Shown here: positions 8,851-17,485 of the stretch, in pieces
How positions within the stretch are numbered: position 1 is the first letter of the stretch
How the letters are laid out: each line of letters begins with the position of its first letter
Source: Pycnococcus provasolii
Taxonomy: Eukaryota; Chlorophyta; Pseudoscourfieldiophyceae; Pseudoscourfieldiales
NCBI GenBank assembly: GCA_049487715.1
Contig: CP150581.1
Coordinates: 1 to 64,000, forward strand
DNA: 64,000 nt
Direction of reading: 5' to 3'
Notes under the pieces: model-generated
Told to the model about the DNA's origin: nothing
The model's database searches: none
The model's input: only the letters and a program-made list of their open reading frames with translations
Position numbers and translations under genes: made by a program

Positions 8851-9504
8851 TTAGAAGAAGATGTTCATCGGATCACCTTGAAGGTCAGGCATGATGCGCG
8901 GTCGACCACTTCTCCGAGGTGGTGCTCGGCTCCGCACGGCGTTCCCAAACGCGTCGTCGCGAAAGTCAATCAGGCGCGCGTCCGGGTGCGCAGACAGCAC
9001 AAGCGCGCGAAGTGCGTCTTTCACTTCAGTCCAGTTCACTGCATCAACAACATACTGTCGTGCGAGTGCAACCACGTCTATGCGACGCCTTGGTGCGACT
9101 GGCGGTGCGGATGACGAAGCGATGAGCATGACGCGGCGGCCCGCCTCCGCCTCTCGTCGTAACACGGCGTCTGCGGCGTCGCCGTCGTTTAAGTCGACGC
9201 GCACGCCGCCTTTGGTAAGCAAGGTGCGCGTGTGCCTTGGAAAAAGGGTCCTCAAGTCGTTGACTTGCAAAGCAGCATCGACGTGGTTGACGCGAACGCG
9301 AAGAACATCGCCTTCACCGCCGTCTGAGGCAAACATAAGGTGCGTGATGTTCGTGCGGCACACGGGGCACCGCGTGCGCACGTGCGTCGCGGTATTGTGC
9401 ACGAGAAGCGAAGCGGCGCACGTGGCGCACGCCGTGTGCGCACAGTTCAACGTGGCAAGTCGCCTGGGACTCTCGTCGAGGCATATGGGACACGACGCCG
9501 ACAT
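8851..9504 (-). CDS. RING-finger protein, probable E3 ubiquitin ligase
   Basis: The predicted protein has 217 aa. A C3HC4 RING occupies residues about 5-50: CPIC, then CAHTACATC, then CPVC, with the His in the fourth ligand position. RING domains recruit E2 enzymes for ubiquitin transfer. Beyond it lie a VRVNHVDAAL segment, a short Ser/Pro linker and a C-terminal helical part (VVALARQYVVDAVNW) that I do not recognise. I start at MSASCPIC (9504) because upstream codons add only a few residues with no domain content. The substrate is unknown. Confidence 0.8.
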   Translation of the reverse strand: MSASCPICLDESPRRLATLNCAHTACATCAASLLVHNTATHVRTRCPVCRTNITHLMFASDGGEGDVLRVRVNHVDAALQVNDLRTLFPRHTRTLLTKGGVRVDLNDGDAADAVLRREAEAGRRVMLIASSSAPPVAPRRRIDVVALARQYVVDAVNWTEVKDALRALVLSAHPDARLIDFRDDAFGNAVRSRAPPRRSGRPRIMPDLQGDPMNIFF

Positions 9505-9673
9505 ATGTATGGGCGGGCGAAGTGACGAACGGAAATGTGACCCCCCGAGAGAAAATGTTATTTTGAGCAAACCCGAATAGCAAAAACAACTTTTTCAGCC
9601 ATTGTTTCTTTCCGCTGTATGTGAGTCAAAAGAAAGCAACAACATGTGTGTAAAAGTGATGGGATTTACAACG

Positions 9674-10846
9674 TCAGCGGCTGCCACTTGATATCGCGCG
9701 CGTCAACGCCTCGAGCTTCAGAGCCGTCTCCTTGTACGCCGCGAGAAGGCGAGGCACATCGCTCAGGAGCAAGTCCTCGGGAGCATAGTACAGAAATGGG
9801 TGCGCGGAAAGGAGCTCGCCACTTTCCTCAGCCGCCACCACAAGAGCCTCACCCTCGTTGTACAACTGCGCAACCGTTTTGTAAGTCGCTGCCGGTGCTG
9901 GCGGAAGCCTTGCCGGTGCAGGTGGGAGTGCAGCCACATTAGCGCCAGGAGCAGGAGGAGCGGGGGCTGCAGCGTCGACGGCGTCGTTCGCACTTTCATT
10001 GGTCTCAGCGTCGTCGTCGACGCTGTCAAGCACGTGTTTCTCCTCCTCCGACAGGCTCGTCAGCGCTTCCGAGCGCATCGTCTCAATAAAGTGCACCGCG
10101 GACATCAGGTTCGTGAGGAAGTACTCCGCCTCGCTCACAAGCCGGTTCTCCGCGCGGAATCGAGCAATAAATTCGAGGTTCGAGACGATGCGCGGCGGCG
10201 CGGCGCGCACGACAACGTACACGAGGACGGGAAAGAAGTCGTCCGCCCCTGGCGGTGCGCCCTGCTCTGCCGCGACGCGAAGGAGGTTGGATATGATGCG
10301 GCAGCAGTTAAGCGCGCAGACGAGCTTGTCCCGCGGCGCCTTGTAGCTGTCGCACTTGCAGAGCTCCTTCTGTGCAAGCAGCCACGACGCCTCGACGCGG
10401 TGCTCAGGCGGGATGTCGAGGTGCTCTGGCTTCAGGAAGGCCAAAGCTTGAAACTTGCGTGCGATCGCGGCATCTCGCCTCGTGTCGTCGGGGCTCACGG
10501 CGAACGTGAGCGGATACAGCTTCGTCATGATGTACTTCTCCAGCGCCTCACCCGCTGCCTCGAGGTCGTCTGCAGATGCGTTACGCCAGAGGATGTGCGC
10601 TCGAAACGCCGCCTCGGTCGTCCTGAGAAAGTCCTGCAACCTGCGCGAGTCTCGCGCGGGGTCCGGCGTTCCGGTGTGGAAGGCTGCAATGAAGTGCTTG
10701 ATGGCTGAGACGAGGTCACTTGCCGCCGGCTTTCTCATCTTCTCCAAGAAGGATGCGAACGTCATCTCCGCATTCGTGGTTGCGGTGGAGTTGGTGTTCG
10801 ACGTGGTGGTTGACGAGGTGGTCGACGTGGTGGTGGCGGTGTCCAT
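9674..10846 (-). CDS. VPS9A: VPS9A-like Rab5 guanine-nucleotide exchange factor
   Basis: The predicted protein has 390 aa. VPS9 proteins load GTP on Rab5-type GTPases of early endosomes. An N-terminal helical bundle (FLEKMRKPAASDLVSAIKHF, residues about 33-52) precedes the VPS9 domain at residues about 110-255. It carries the conserved Asp (GADDFFPVLVYVV) and Tyr (EAEYFLTNLMSAVHFIE), both needed for exchange in the family. The arrangement matches Rabex-5 and plant VPS9A. The Ala/Pro-rich linker and C-terminal helices are not conserved features I know. The start is at MDTATTT (10846), since the residues encoded upstream look like untranslated leader. Confidence 0.88.
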   Translation of the reverse strand: MDTATTTSTTSSTTTSNTNSTATTNAEMTFASFLEKMRKPAASDLVSAIKHFIAAFHTGTPDPARDSRRLQDFLRTTEAAFRAHILWRNASADDLEAAGEALEKYIMTKLYPLTFAVSPDDTRRDAAIARKFQALAFLKPEHLDIPPEHRVEASWLLAQKELCKCDSYKAPRDKLVCALNCCRIISNLLRVAAEQGAPPGADDFFPVLVYVVVRAAPPRIVSNLEFIARFRAENRLVSEAEYFLTNLMSAVHFIETMRSEALTSLSEEEKHVLDSVDDDAETNESANDAVDAAAPAPPAPGANVAALPPAPARLPPAPAATYKTVAQLYNEGEALVVAAEESGELLSAHPFLYYAPEDLLLSDVPRLLAAYKETALKLEALTRAISSGSR

Positions 10847-11100
10847 CGCTGCTTCTGCCGTGCTTCTCTGAAAAACAAGAGTGGATGGCACTTCGGCAAA
10901 GAAAGGGTGTGGACAGGTGGGGTGGACTGTGGGAAAAAGGCAGGTGCCGGAGGAGAAGGGAAACAAAACGGTGGAATCGGGTTCGGGGTTACAAAGCACC
11001 CTCCGTCGATCCGGGGTTTCGCCTCTAGCAAGGCGCACTGGCGGAGCGTGCCGGTTCGAAGTGACGCCAATTCAAAACCGAGTTGCCGCCTCGACGAGCC

Positions 11101-12293
11101 ATGGAATACGATCCGAGTTCTCGAGCCGCGGTTCTCATGGCGGACGCCGAGCCACCGCCGCACAAGCGCATGAGGGCGGACCCGCACGTCGAATCGCCAC
11201 CACCGGACCCGCGCGTCACACTGCCACCACCAGACCCGCGTGTTGCACCGCCAGCACCACTCCTCACCACCACCACTACGCTGCCGCCGTCTCAGGTCAA
11301 CCAAAACGGCGGCGACGACGACGACGAGTCAACACACACGGCGAAGACGGTGCTCGAGAGACTTGTGTATGTCTACCTTTAACATCTAACATCTAACTCT
11401 GCAGCGCACAAACAACACGTTGCACTAACACTCTTACGCACGAACGAACCAGGAACACGAGGAATGAAAGCATTGCGCTTGCGGAGCAACGCAAGAAAGA
11501 ACTCGAGGCTTGGTACAGCTACGCCATGACTCTACAAGAGCGCGTGACTGAGCTGGAAAAGATGAAGGAGCGCGTAGAGGAGCTCGAGAAGATGCAGGAT
11601 ACGTACACCACGGCGCTCGCACGCGTGTTGAAGGCTGCACAATCGGGTCTCGACGCCGTCGTGTCGACAAAGGATGGCGAGTCGAAGGGCGGCGACCACT
11701 CACCTCCGGAGAAGAAACCATCTCCTCCGGAGAAGAAACCACCTCCAGTGAAGCTACAACCGGAGCAGGCTTTTCCTTTGCAGCTGCAGCAGCCGAAACA
11801 ACCTTCGCCACCGTCGTATAAGGGTCATTTGCCTGCAAAGGGCCATACCGTCGAGATCGTGGGCGTTTCGTACAACATTCCAACAAAAGTTTTGGTTGAC
11901 TTTGTCGCGCAGAGATGTTCAGGTTTCGTGCGACTGGGACGATACCAGACGAATATGAACCAATCCAGCAGCAGGGGGGCGCAGATTTCCAAGTTCTACG
12001 CGGAGTTTGAGAATGTGACGAGCGCAAACCTTGCCGTGCGCACGCTCAACGCCGTTCAGTCTCCAGGCTTTGCGAATGGACAAGCAATTATTTCAACGAA
12101 TCAAATGCTCCAAGTTGGAGTTTGTGACGACCAAACACACGACATTGGTGTGTTGTCGAAACCCATCAAGTGGACAAATCGCAACGGGCAAGTGCAAGTC
12201 TACATGATGAATCCACCACCGCCGCCTCCGATGATGACGCCGTCAATGATGATGATGGGGTCGATGAACTATCCACCGCCACTCCGCCGCTAG
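11101..12293 (+). CDS. Coiled-coil, RRM-like protein (one intron)
   Basis: Exons are 11101-11366 and 11453-12293, and the intron is 86 nt (GTATGTCTACC to CGAACCAG, branch CACTAAC), in phase 2. The 368-aa product has a disordered N-terminus with three PPDPRV repeats. A coiled coil follows, starting at NTRNESIALAEQRKKELE and continuing to MKERVEELEKMQDTY. Next comes a Pro/Lys-rich linker, then an RRM-like fold at residues about 190-280 (HTVEIVGVSYNIPTKVLVDF, FYAEFENVTSANLAVRTLN). The tail is Met/Pro-rich. The RNP motifs are degenerate, so RNA binding is an inference. The donor GTATGTCTACC resembles that of the introner-like family. Confidence 0.75.
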
Positions 12294-12539
12294 GGCGTCC
12301 AGTAGGTAGGCGTGATCCCCCCTTGTTGTAACACTTTATTTGTCTTGTGTGCTTTTCTTTATGCGTAAACCTTGCGTAAACTCACAAATTTCTTCCTTTT
12401 AAGTAGGTTCATGCCAATATTGTATGTAGCAAGAATGGCGAGTGCAAAATGGGTGTTCTATGTGGCGGCGAGCTCAAGCCGTCCTCTTGCACTACACGTA
12501 AGACCGCCAACCAAACCTACGGTAAAAACACACCTTAAC

Positions 12540-12831
12540 AAAAGTGTGATGAGTTTTTTGTTGCAGTGTGTTGTTTCTGAGCGTCGTTTGTGTCGCGGAT
12601 ATCACCGGCGACGTCATCCGAGGAGTCATCCGCCACGGAGACGAAGAACCGTCGCCGAATGGTGGTGCTCGAGGGCGTGCGTATCTATCTTTGTGCAAGA
12701 GCGCAGAGAGGACGGCGGCGGCCCCACCCACGAAGTGAAGCTGACAAGGAAAAAGGCTTATCTTGTTCGATGTGTCTTCCACTTGATGGAATTTTGCTGT
12801 GTACTTGTACAACTAATCTCAGAAATTAGGG
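12540..12831. repeat. Partial duplicate of the U6/membrane-protein divergent promoter
   Basis: This segment is similar, in inverted orientation, to about 5281-5525. On its minus strand it carries the first codons of the membrane protein at 5436 (MTPRM, then ISATQTTLRNN, then QKTH), followed by unrelated sequence and no continuation. It is therefore an orphaned first-exon fragment plus promoter. Its plus-strand end runs directly into U6 copy 2, with the conserved flank GTACTTGTACAACTAATC and AAATTAGGG. Confidence 0.85.
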
Positions 12832-13001
12832 TTTTGCCTTCGGGCATTATTGAAAAACGGAATAAAAACAGAGAAGTACGTTAAACGAGGGTTCAAATCT
12901 TGTCTTCAGTCGTGCATCCGTGCATTTTTTTCATTTTTTCGTCGATCTAATTTTTTTCCACACAACGGAACCGGGGGGGGAAGAGGAAAGGGAAAGAAAG
13001 G

Positions 13002-13049
<48 letters not shown>

Positions 13050-13154
13050 AGGAAATTTTTTTTAAAAAAAAAAGAAGGGGGTTTTTTTTTTTTTTGGGGG
13101 AGAAAGAAAAAAAAAATTTTGGGAAAGAAAAAAGGGGGGGGGGGGGGGGGAGAA

Positions 13155-13187
<33 letters not shown>

Positions 13188-13434
13188 AAGGGGGGGGGGG
13201 GGAGGGAGGGGAGGGAGGGAAGAAAAATAAAAATATTATCTTTTTTTTTCCCTTTTTTTTTTCCCTTCTTTTTTTTTTTTTTTATTTTTTAAATTTAATT
13301 AAATTTTTATTTCAACCACGATGTTCACCACGATCTTCACCACGACGCTCACCAACTTTTTCAAAAAATCCCCCCCCTACAGGATTAGCATGGTCCCAGC
13401 GAATGGATGACACTTACCTTTGGTAGGAGAACAG
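12832..13434 (+). ncRNA. U6: U6 spliceosomal snRNA, second copy, one 507-nt intron
   Basis: Exon 1 is 12832-12875 and ends with the complete ACAGAGAA box. Exon 2 is 13383-13434, starts GATTAGCATGGTCCC and ends GGAGAACAG before an oligo(T). The intron 12876-13382 starts GTACGT and ends CCTACAG. The 96-nt spliced product equals copy 1 except for ACTTACC in place of ACTTCCC. A B-box-like GGTTCAAATCT lies at 12890-12900, 15 nt inside the intron; copy 1 has the related GGATCAAGTC in its intron 1. An intron-located B box is known in the fission yeast U6 gene. Much of the intron (about 12976-13310) is A, G and T homopolymer, which may be partly artefactual. This copy's intact ACAGAGA and AGC blocks make it the better candidate for the main functional U6. 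Confidence 0.92.
12959..13310. repeat. Low-complexity homopolymer tract inside U6 copy 2 intron
   Basis: Long runs of A, then G, then mixed A/T and T fill this stretch. It lies wholly inside the U6 intron. It may be a real expanded microsatellite, or a stretch where the assembly is unreliable. Open frames here encode only Lys, Gly and Phe runs and are not genes. Confidence 0.85.
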
Positions 13435-13443
13435 TTTTTTTTT
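13435..13443 (+). terminator. Oligo(T) Pol III terminator of U6 copy 2
   Basis: Nine T residues follow the last U6 base, the expected Pol III stop and the source of the 3' oligo(U). Between here and 13686 I see no gene. Confidence 0.88.
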
Positions 13444-13686
13444 GCCCGCCGCGATGTCGCCTGACGCTAGCGGTATAGTTGTTAGGGGACGTCATGGTAA
13501 CGGGGCAACTAGTATAGCTAGCGGAAAGCGTCAAAGCGGCATAGTATACTCCAATTGCTCATCATAAATGATTGCGTCGAAACTATCGTAGCCAGGCATG
13601 CGGGAAAACAAAAACTAAACGGGCTGAATTCATGAGCAATCATCATCATTCATTAGCTTACAGAAGAAGAATCTTCATCCGGGCCG

Positions 13687-14949
13687 TCAGGTCGTCGTCG
13701 TCCTAAGGCCAAGTAGCGAAATACCACCTGTGCCAAACGTGATATCTAACGCACCCCCCGACATCACCTCGAGTGGCTCGCCGTCCACGCAAGCCACTTC
13801 GTAGTTCACGCATCCGAACGAGAGCCCTCTCGCCTTGAAGTACTCCACAAACGGCAGTTTCGTGATATCTCGCTCTCTCGAGCTCGTTGCCATCTTCAGC
13901 ATGTCCCACACGTCGCCCGGCGACGCATTTGCCGTTCGTATCGCAATCACATCCCACTCGCCGCCATCGACGCCCGCATCGCCCGCGACGGGACGGTGCT
14001 GCAGGCGACGCGCGGGCGGCATCGCGCGCACGCGGCGCGGCGCCGCCATCGCCCAAGGCGCGATGCGGAAGGTCGGCGTGAGGCGCTCGCAAGGCGTCGC
14101 GAGCAAATACCAGAAGGGTCCGTCGAGCGTAATGGACGCCTCGCGCGGAGAAAATTTGCTGTCAGCCTCCACGAGGCGCCGAGCGTCCGTCAGCGTGAGC
14201 TTACCCTCAAGCTTGCGCGGATTCACGCGGGTATGCCAAAGGGCTGTGAGAGCGAAGCGCAGACGCCCGAGCATGCGCAGATTCTTTCCTCCCAACGCCG
14301 TTTCGGCGTGAATTCCCAGGCTGACGACCGCGGCGGCGTACGCCGGCTCCGTCGCCGCTTGCGCTGCTGACTGCGGCGACCCCGGCTTGGACGACGACGA
14401 CGAGGGCGAGCCTGGTGCTGGCGCGGGTGCGGCTGCCGCTCCCGCGGTGGTCACTGAGACTCTGGCGACGCCGAGCGGCAGGGCGTTGCGCTCCGACACG
14501 GCGCGAACGACGTCCATGCTCGTGCGCAAGCCGCACGCCGTCGCAACGGCGTTTCCCGTCCCGCACGGCACGACGGCGACGGGAGGCACCGCAGGGAAGG
14601 CTCGGTTTCTCAAGATGCCGTTGATCGCCTCGTGCACCGTTCCGTCGCCACCCACCACGACCAGTACGTCCGCCGTGACAAGGTCTGCAGATGCGCACGC
14701 CCTGTACACGTCGCCCCTCGTCTCCGCGTACACCTCGTCGAGCTCGAAGCAGTGCGCGACGAGCATGGGACGCACCGCATCCTCGTACACGCGCACGACT
14801 GGCGAGGCTAGAAATCGCGCGGACGGGCTCGTCTTCGCGACGGTGGACGCGTCCGGGTCGGTGGTTGGCTCAGGCTTGGCCGCGAGGCGCGTGCCGAACC
14901 CGCGCCCTGCTTTTGGGTTGATCACGACGAGCGCGCGTCGCAGCGTCAT
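13687..14949 (-). CDS. Diacylglycerol/sphingosine kinase-like lipid kinase
   Basis: The predicted protein has 420 aa. The DAGK catalytic domain is at residues about 5-150: VVINPKAGRG, the nucleotide-binding VVVGGDGTVHEAINGI, and VPCGTGNAVA, the classic order for diacylglycerol, ceramide and long-chain-base kinases. The C-terminal beta domain ends with VDGEPLEV, the usual finish of the sphingosine-kinase type. An Ala/Ser/Pro-rich insertion (residues about 185-215) separates the lobes. Which lipid is used cannot be told. The start at MTLRRALVV (14949) places the ATP-binding strand at the N-terminus as in relatives. It is divergent from CCDC47 across a 300-bp spacer with telomere-like motifs. 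Confidence 0.82.
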   Translation of the reverse strand: MTLRRALVVINPKAGRGFGTRLAAKPEPTTDPDASTVAKTSPSARFLASPVVRVYEDAVRPMLVAHCFELDEVYAETRGDVYRACASADLVTADVLVVVGGDGTVHEAINGILRNRAFPAVPPVAVVPCGTGNAVATACGLRTSMDVVRAVSERNALPLGVARVSVTTAGAAAAPAPAPGSPSSSSSKPGSPQSAAQAATEPAYAAAVVSLGIHAETALGGKNLRMLGRLRFALTALWHTRVNPRKLEGKLTLTDARRLVEADSKFSPREASITLDGPFWYLLATPCERLTPTFRIAPWAMAAPRRVRAMPPARRLQHRPVAGDAGVDGGEWDVIAIRTANASPGDVWDMLKMATSSRERDITKLPFVEYFKARGLSFGCVNYEVACVDGEPLEVMSGGALDITFGTGGISLLGLRTTTT

Positions 14950-15116
14950 GGCTGCGGTGCAAGCTCGCTTTTTCGTGTTGAAATGGCGCGGCGACTTGGG
15001 TGGGTTCTCCAAGCTGGGGGGGTCAGGCCGGTTGGGAGAAGGGCGGAGTTGAAATGAAAGGGGCGCCGAAGGACGAAGCAAGACGACGGCGATTCGAAGA
15101 AGAAACCCCCAACCCG

Positions 15117-15156
15117 TTAGGGTTAGGGTTACGGCGTTAGGGCATGAGTTAGGGTT
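15117..15156. promoter_or_regulatory. Telo-box-like cluster in a divergent promoter
   Basis: Four TTAGGG units, partly interrupted, lie midway between the lipid kinase and CCDC47 starts. Short AAACCCTAA 'telo boxes' are promoter elements in plants. An old interstitial telomere is the alternative. Confidence 0.45.
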
Positions 15157-15157
15157 C

Positions 15158-15203
15158 TTCCCCTTCCCCTTCCCCTTCCCCTTCCCCTTCCCCTTCCCCT
15201 CCC
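15158..15203. repeat. (CCCCTT)n hexanucleotide microsatellite
   Basis: About seven CCCCTT units lie directly beside the telo-box cluster in the shared promoter region. Confidence 0.9.
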
Positions 15204-15252
15204 TCCCTTCTCCGTTCTCAGCTCCACCCAAGAGCAGAACTCAACGAGATCG

Positions 15253-16665
15253 ATGTCGCCTTCCGCCGTCAACGCACGCCTCAAGGCGAGAACACGAACG
15301 CGCGCAGGCGTCAAGGCCGCTGGCGTGCTCGTGCTTGCGCTGCTCGCCCTGTCAGCGGCCAGGGGCTGCGCGGGCCAGGCGCAGGACGACGACTGGGACG
15401 CGTCGGAGTTCGAGTCAGCGTTTATTGACGGCGACGACGAGCCGGATACGCCGCCGCCACCGAGACAGGCGCAGCGGCAGCAGCAGAAGGTGGCCCCCGC
15501 TTCCACGTCGCAGGCCACAAACCTGGACTGGGATGACTCGGAGTTTGAGGGCTTCCCCGACGACGCCGACACCGTCGTTGACGGGCACGCGCCGCTGCGA
15601 CGCCGCCAGCCGTCGGCGCAGGCGTCGTCGTCCAACGTAAGAGGAAAGCTCGGGTACATCCCCGAGGCGATCGGAGGCGTGCTGCTGCTTCTGTACTTCG
15701 TCAACTACCTGCTTGGTTCGCGTGCCAACGAGGCGCTCGCAACGGCGTTTGCACGCGAATTCTGCGTCGACGGAGGATTCTTCCCGTCGCAGTTCAGCCT
15801 CGTGGGAGTCGCGACGGACGAGGATGAGGATCCCAGCGTTCTCGCGCGAGAGAGCCCGTGCGAGTACAAGTTCTACGCATCAGGACGGCGGTTTTGCGAA
15901 GGCTTGCTTGCGACGCTCAGCACCAAGCCGCGCCAGGACCTTGGCAAGGTGCTATGGAACAGCGTCGCGTCTCCCAACCTCACGGACACGCTCGAGGTGG
16001 AGGTTTACATGAACGAGCCGATGGAGCCCATGTGCATGGCTGTAGCTCCGACGAAGGAAGCGAAGCGGTTGCACCGCACTCTGAAAGATCTCAAGGCGTT
16101 TGCGTCGGAGCTGTCGAGCGCACCTGACCGCGTCAAGTCGCGGTTCCCGACGAGCTTAACCATCGTTTCGGAGTCGGCGGCGCTCGCGGACGAGATCATC
16201 ACGGACCACCTCGTGGAGAAGGTGTTCGGCACGAAGAATGGCGCCTGGGACGCCGCCTCGCCGTACTTCCGGTCGATGCACATCACCGACGCGCATCCCG
16301 ACTCGAGCCACGCACGTTGCCTGAAGTTTGTCTTCAGCATGCCAGCCGCGCGCGACATGAGGCGCCTCGCACCACTGCTTGAGATGGTCACGCACTGCGT
16401 TGACGTCGTTTCGCGTGCAAGTCTCCCGCAGGCGGAGAAGGCGAAGGCAAAGGCGAGGCGCGTGCGGCAGGAGGAACTTGATCTGAAGGAGAAGCGCAAG
16501 GAGCACGAGGAGGCACTTGCGAAGAAGCGGGAGCAGAAGCGAGCGGACGAAATCGCGAAGGAGGAGGCGATGACGCCGGAGGCGCGCGCAAAGCTCGAGG
16601 AGGCGAGACGGCGGAAAGAGCTCGCCAAGGCTTCGCGGAAAGGCGTCAAGGTTGTAAGGAGGTAA
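15253..16665 (+). CDS. CCDC47: CCDC47 homologue, ER membrane PAT-complex subunit
   Basis: The predicted protein has 470 aa. CCDC47 (formerly DUF1682) works at the ER translocon as part of the PAT/multipass machinery that inserts polytopic membrane proteins. Features seen: an N-terminal hydrophobic segment (AAGVLVLALLALSAARG), an acidic luminal stretch with two D-D-S/A-EFE motifs (WDASEFES, WDDSEFEGF), a transmembrane helix (AIGGVLLLLYFVNYLLGS, residues about 137-155), the conserved cytosolic globular part (YASGRRFCEGLLATL, RQDLGKVLWN, FKF-type C-terminal strands), and a long basic coiled coil ending KGVKVVRR. Length and order fit the family. The start at 15253 gives a plausible signal sequence. 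Confidence 0.88.
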   Translation: MSPSAVNARLKARTRTRAGVKAAGVLVLALLALSAARGCAGQAQDDDWDASEFESAFIDGDDEPDTPPPPRQAQRQQQKVAPASTSQATNLDWDDSEFEGFPDDADTVVDGHAPLRRRQPSAQASSSNVRGKLGYIPEAIGGVLLLLYFVNYLLGSRANEALATAFAREFCVDGGFFPSQFSLVGVATDEDEDPSVLARESPCEYKFYASGRRFCEGLLATLSTKPRQDLGKVLWNSVASPNLTDTLEVEVYMNEPMEPMCMAVAPTKEAKRLHRTLKDLKAFASELSSAPDRVKSRFPTSLTIVSESAALADEIITDHLVEKVFGTKNGAWDAASPYFRSMHITDAHPDSSHARCLKFVFSMPAARDMRRLAPLLEMVTHCVDVVSRASLPQAEKAKAKARRVRQEELDLKEKRKEHEEALAKKREQKRADEIAKEEAMTPEARAKLEEARRRKELAKASRKGVKVVRR

Positions 16666-17341
16666 AGAAGTCGTAACAAGTCAGACCAAAATAAAAAGGT
16701 GGAGTGTTGAACACGCGGCATGCTTGTTTGTGTGCGTTTGTGTTCGGTTTCGCAGTGGTGTGGCGTCGAGCGAGTGGCCAGTGCACGGCCGTGTGTCGGA
16801 GTCTGGACGGAGCGTGTGGGGTGGTGGATTGAGCGAATCGGGTTACTCTCGGACGTGTAACCATAGTCAGTCGTGTAGTCAGCAGGGCGACAGCCTTGCA
16901 GGCGGAGGCGAAAGCCGGAACGTAGTTGGGTAGTTGGGTAGTTGGGGGTTCGTCACGGCATATTTTGGCAACTTTCTCCGATTTTCTCACCGTGCGCCGA
17001 GAGAGATTCGACCGACTGACCATTTCGCTGACCAGTGAGCCCGTGATGGCGTGGAGCATCACGTGATCGGGTGGACTCTTCGCCCCCGACTTTTCTTCCC
17101 CCTTTTCCCCTTCCATCTTCCGCCGTGAACGTTGGTGGTATTCCCAACTAGGTTAGGTTATGTGCTCACCATGATGTCCCGTTGTCCCCTCCCTCCGCCT
17201 TCTTCGCCTTCTTCGCCTTCGGTCCCTCCCTTCCGCCCTTCGAAGCTCGCCTCCGGCAGTCCGGGGGTCTCGAGAGCCCGACGACCTGTTCTCGCGCACA
17301 CCACCAGACGAAGAAGCAGGAAGAACAACGCGCGCCTCGCC
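16666..17341. other. Intergenic spacer, no gene seen
   Basis: This 676-bp stretch holds the 3' flank of CCDC47 and the promoter of the next gene. A short tandem GTAGTTGGG (three units) sits at about 16922-16946, and CTTCTTCGCC runs lie near 17200. No coding or structural RNA signal is convincing. Confidence 0.6.
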
Positions 17342-17438
17342 ATGGCGGAAGACTGGGTGGGCAAGGTGAGTGCACGCTAACACACACGCATAACACACAA
17401 CGTGCGGAACACACAAACACTCACACGACAAAACAAAC

Positions 17439-17485
<47 letters not shown>

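Noticed and set aside
12372-12884. 170-codon plus-strand frame
   Set aside because: It spans the duplicated U6 promoter and exon 1; similarity to the 5281-5516 region is due to the duplicated DNA, not to a protein family.
12920-13426. Open frame across the homopolymer tract
   Set aside because: It encodes only Lys, Gly and Phe runs and lies in the U6 intron.
16655-16672. 14-base match to the end of 18S rRNA (GAAGTCGTAACAAG)
   Set aside because: No other rRNA sequence flanks it and the first bases belong to the CCDC47 stop region; coincidence.
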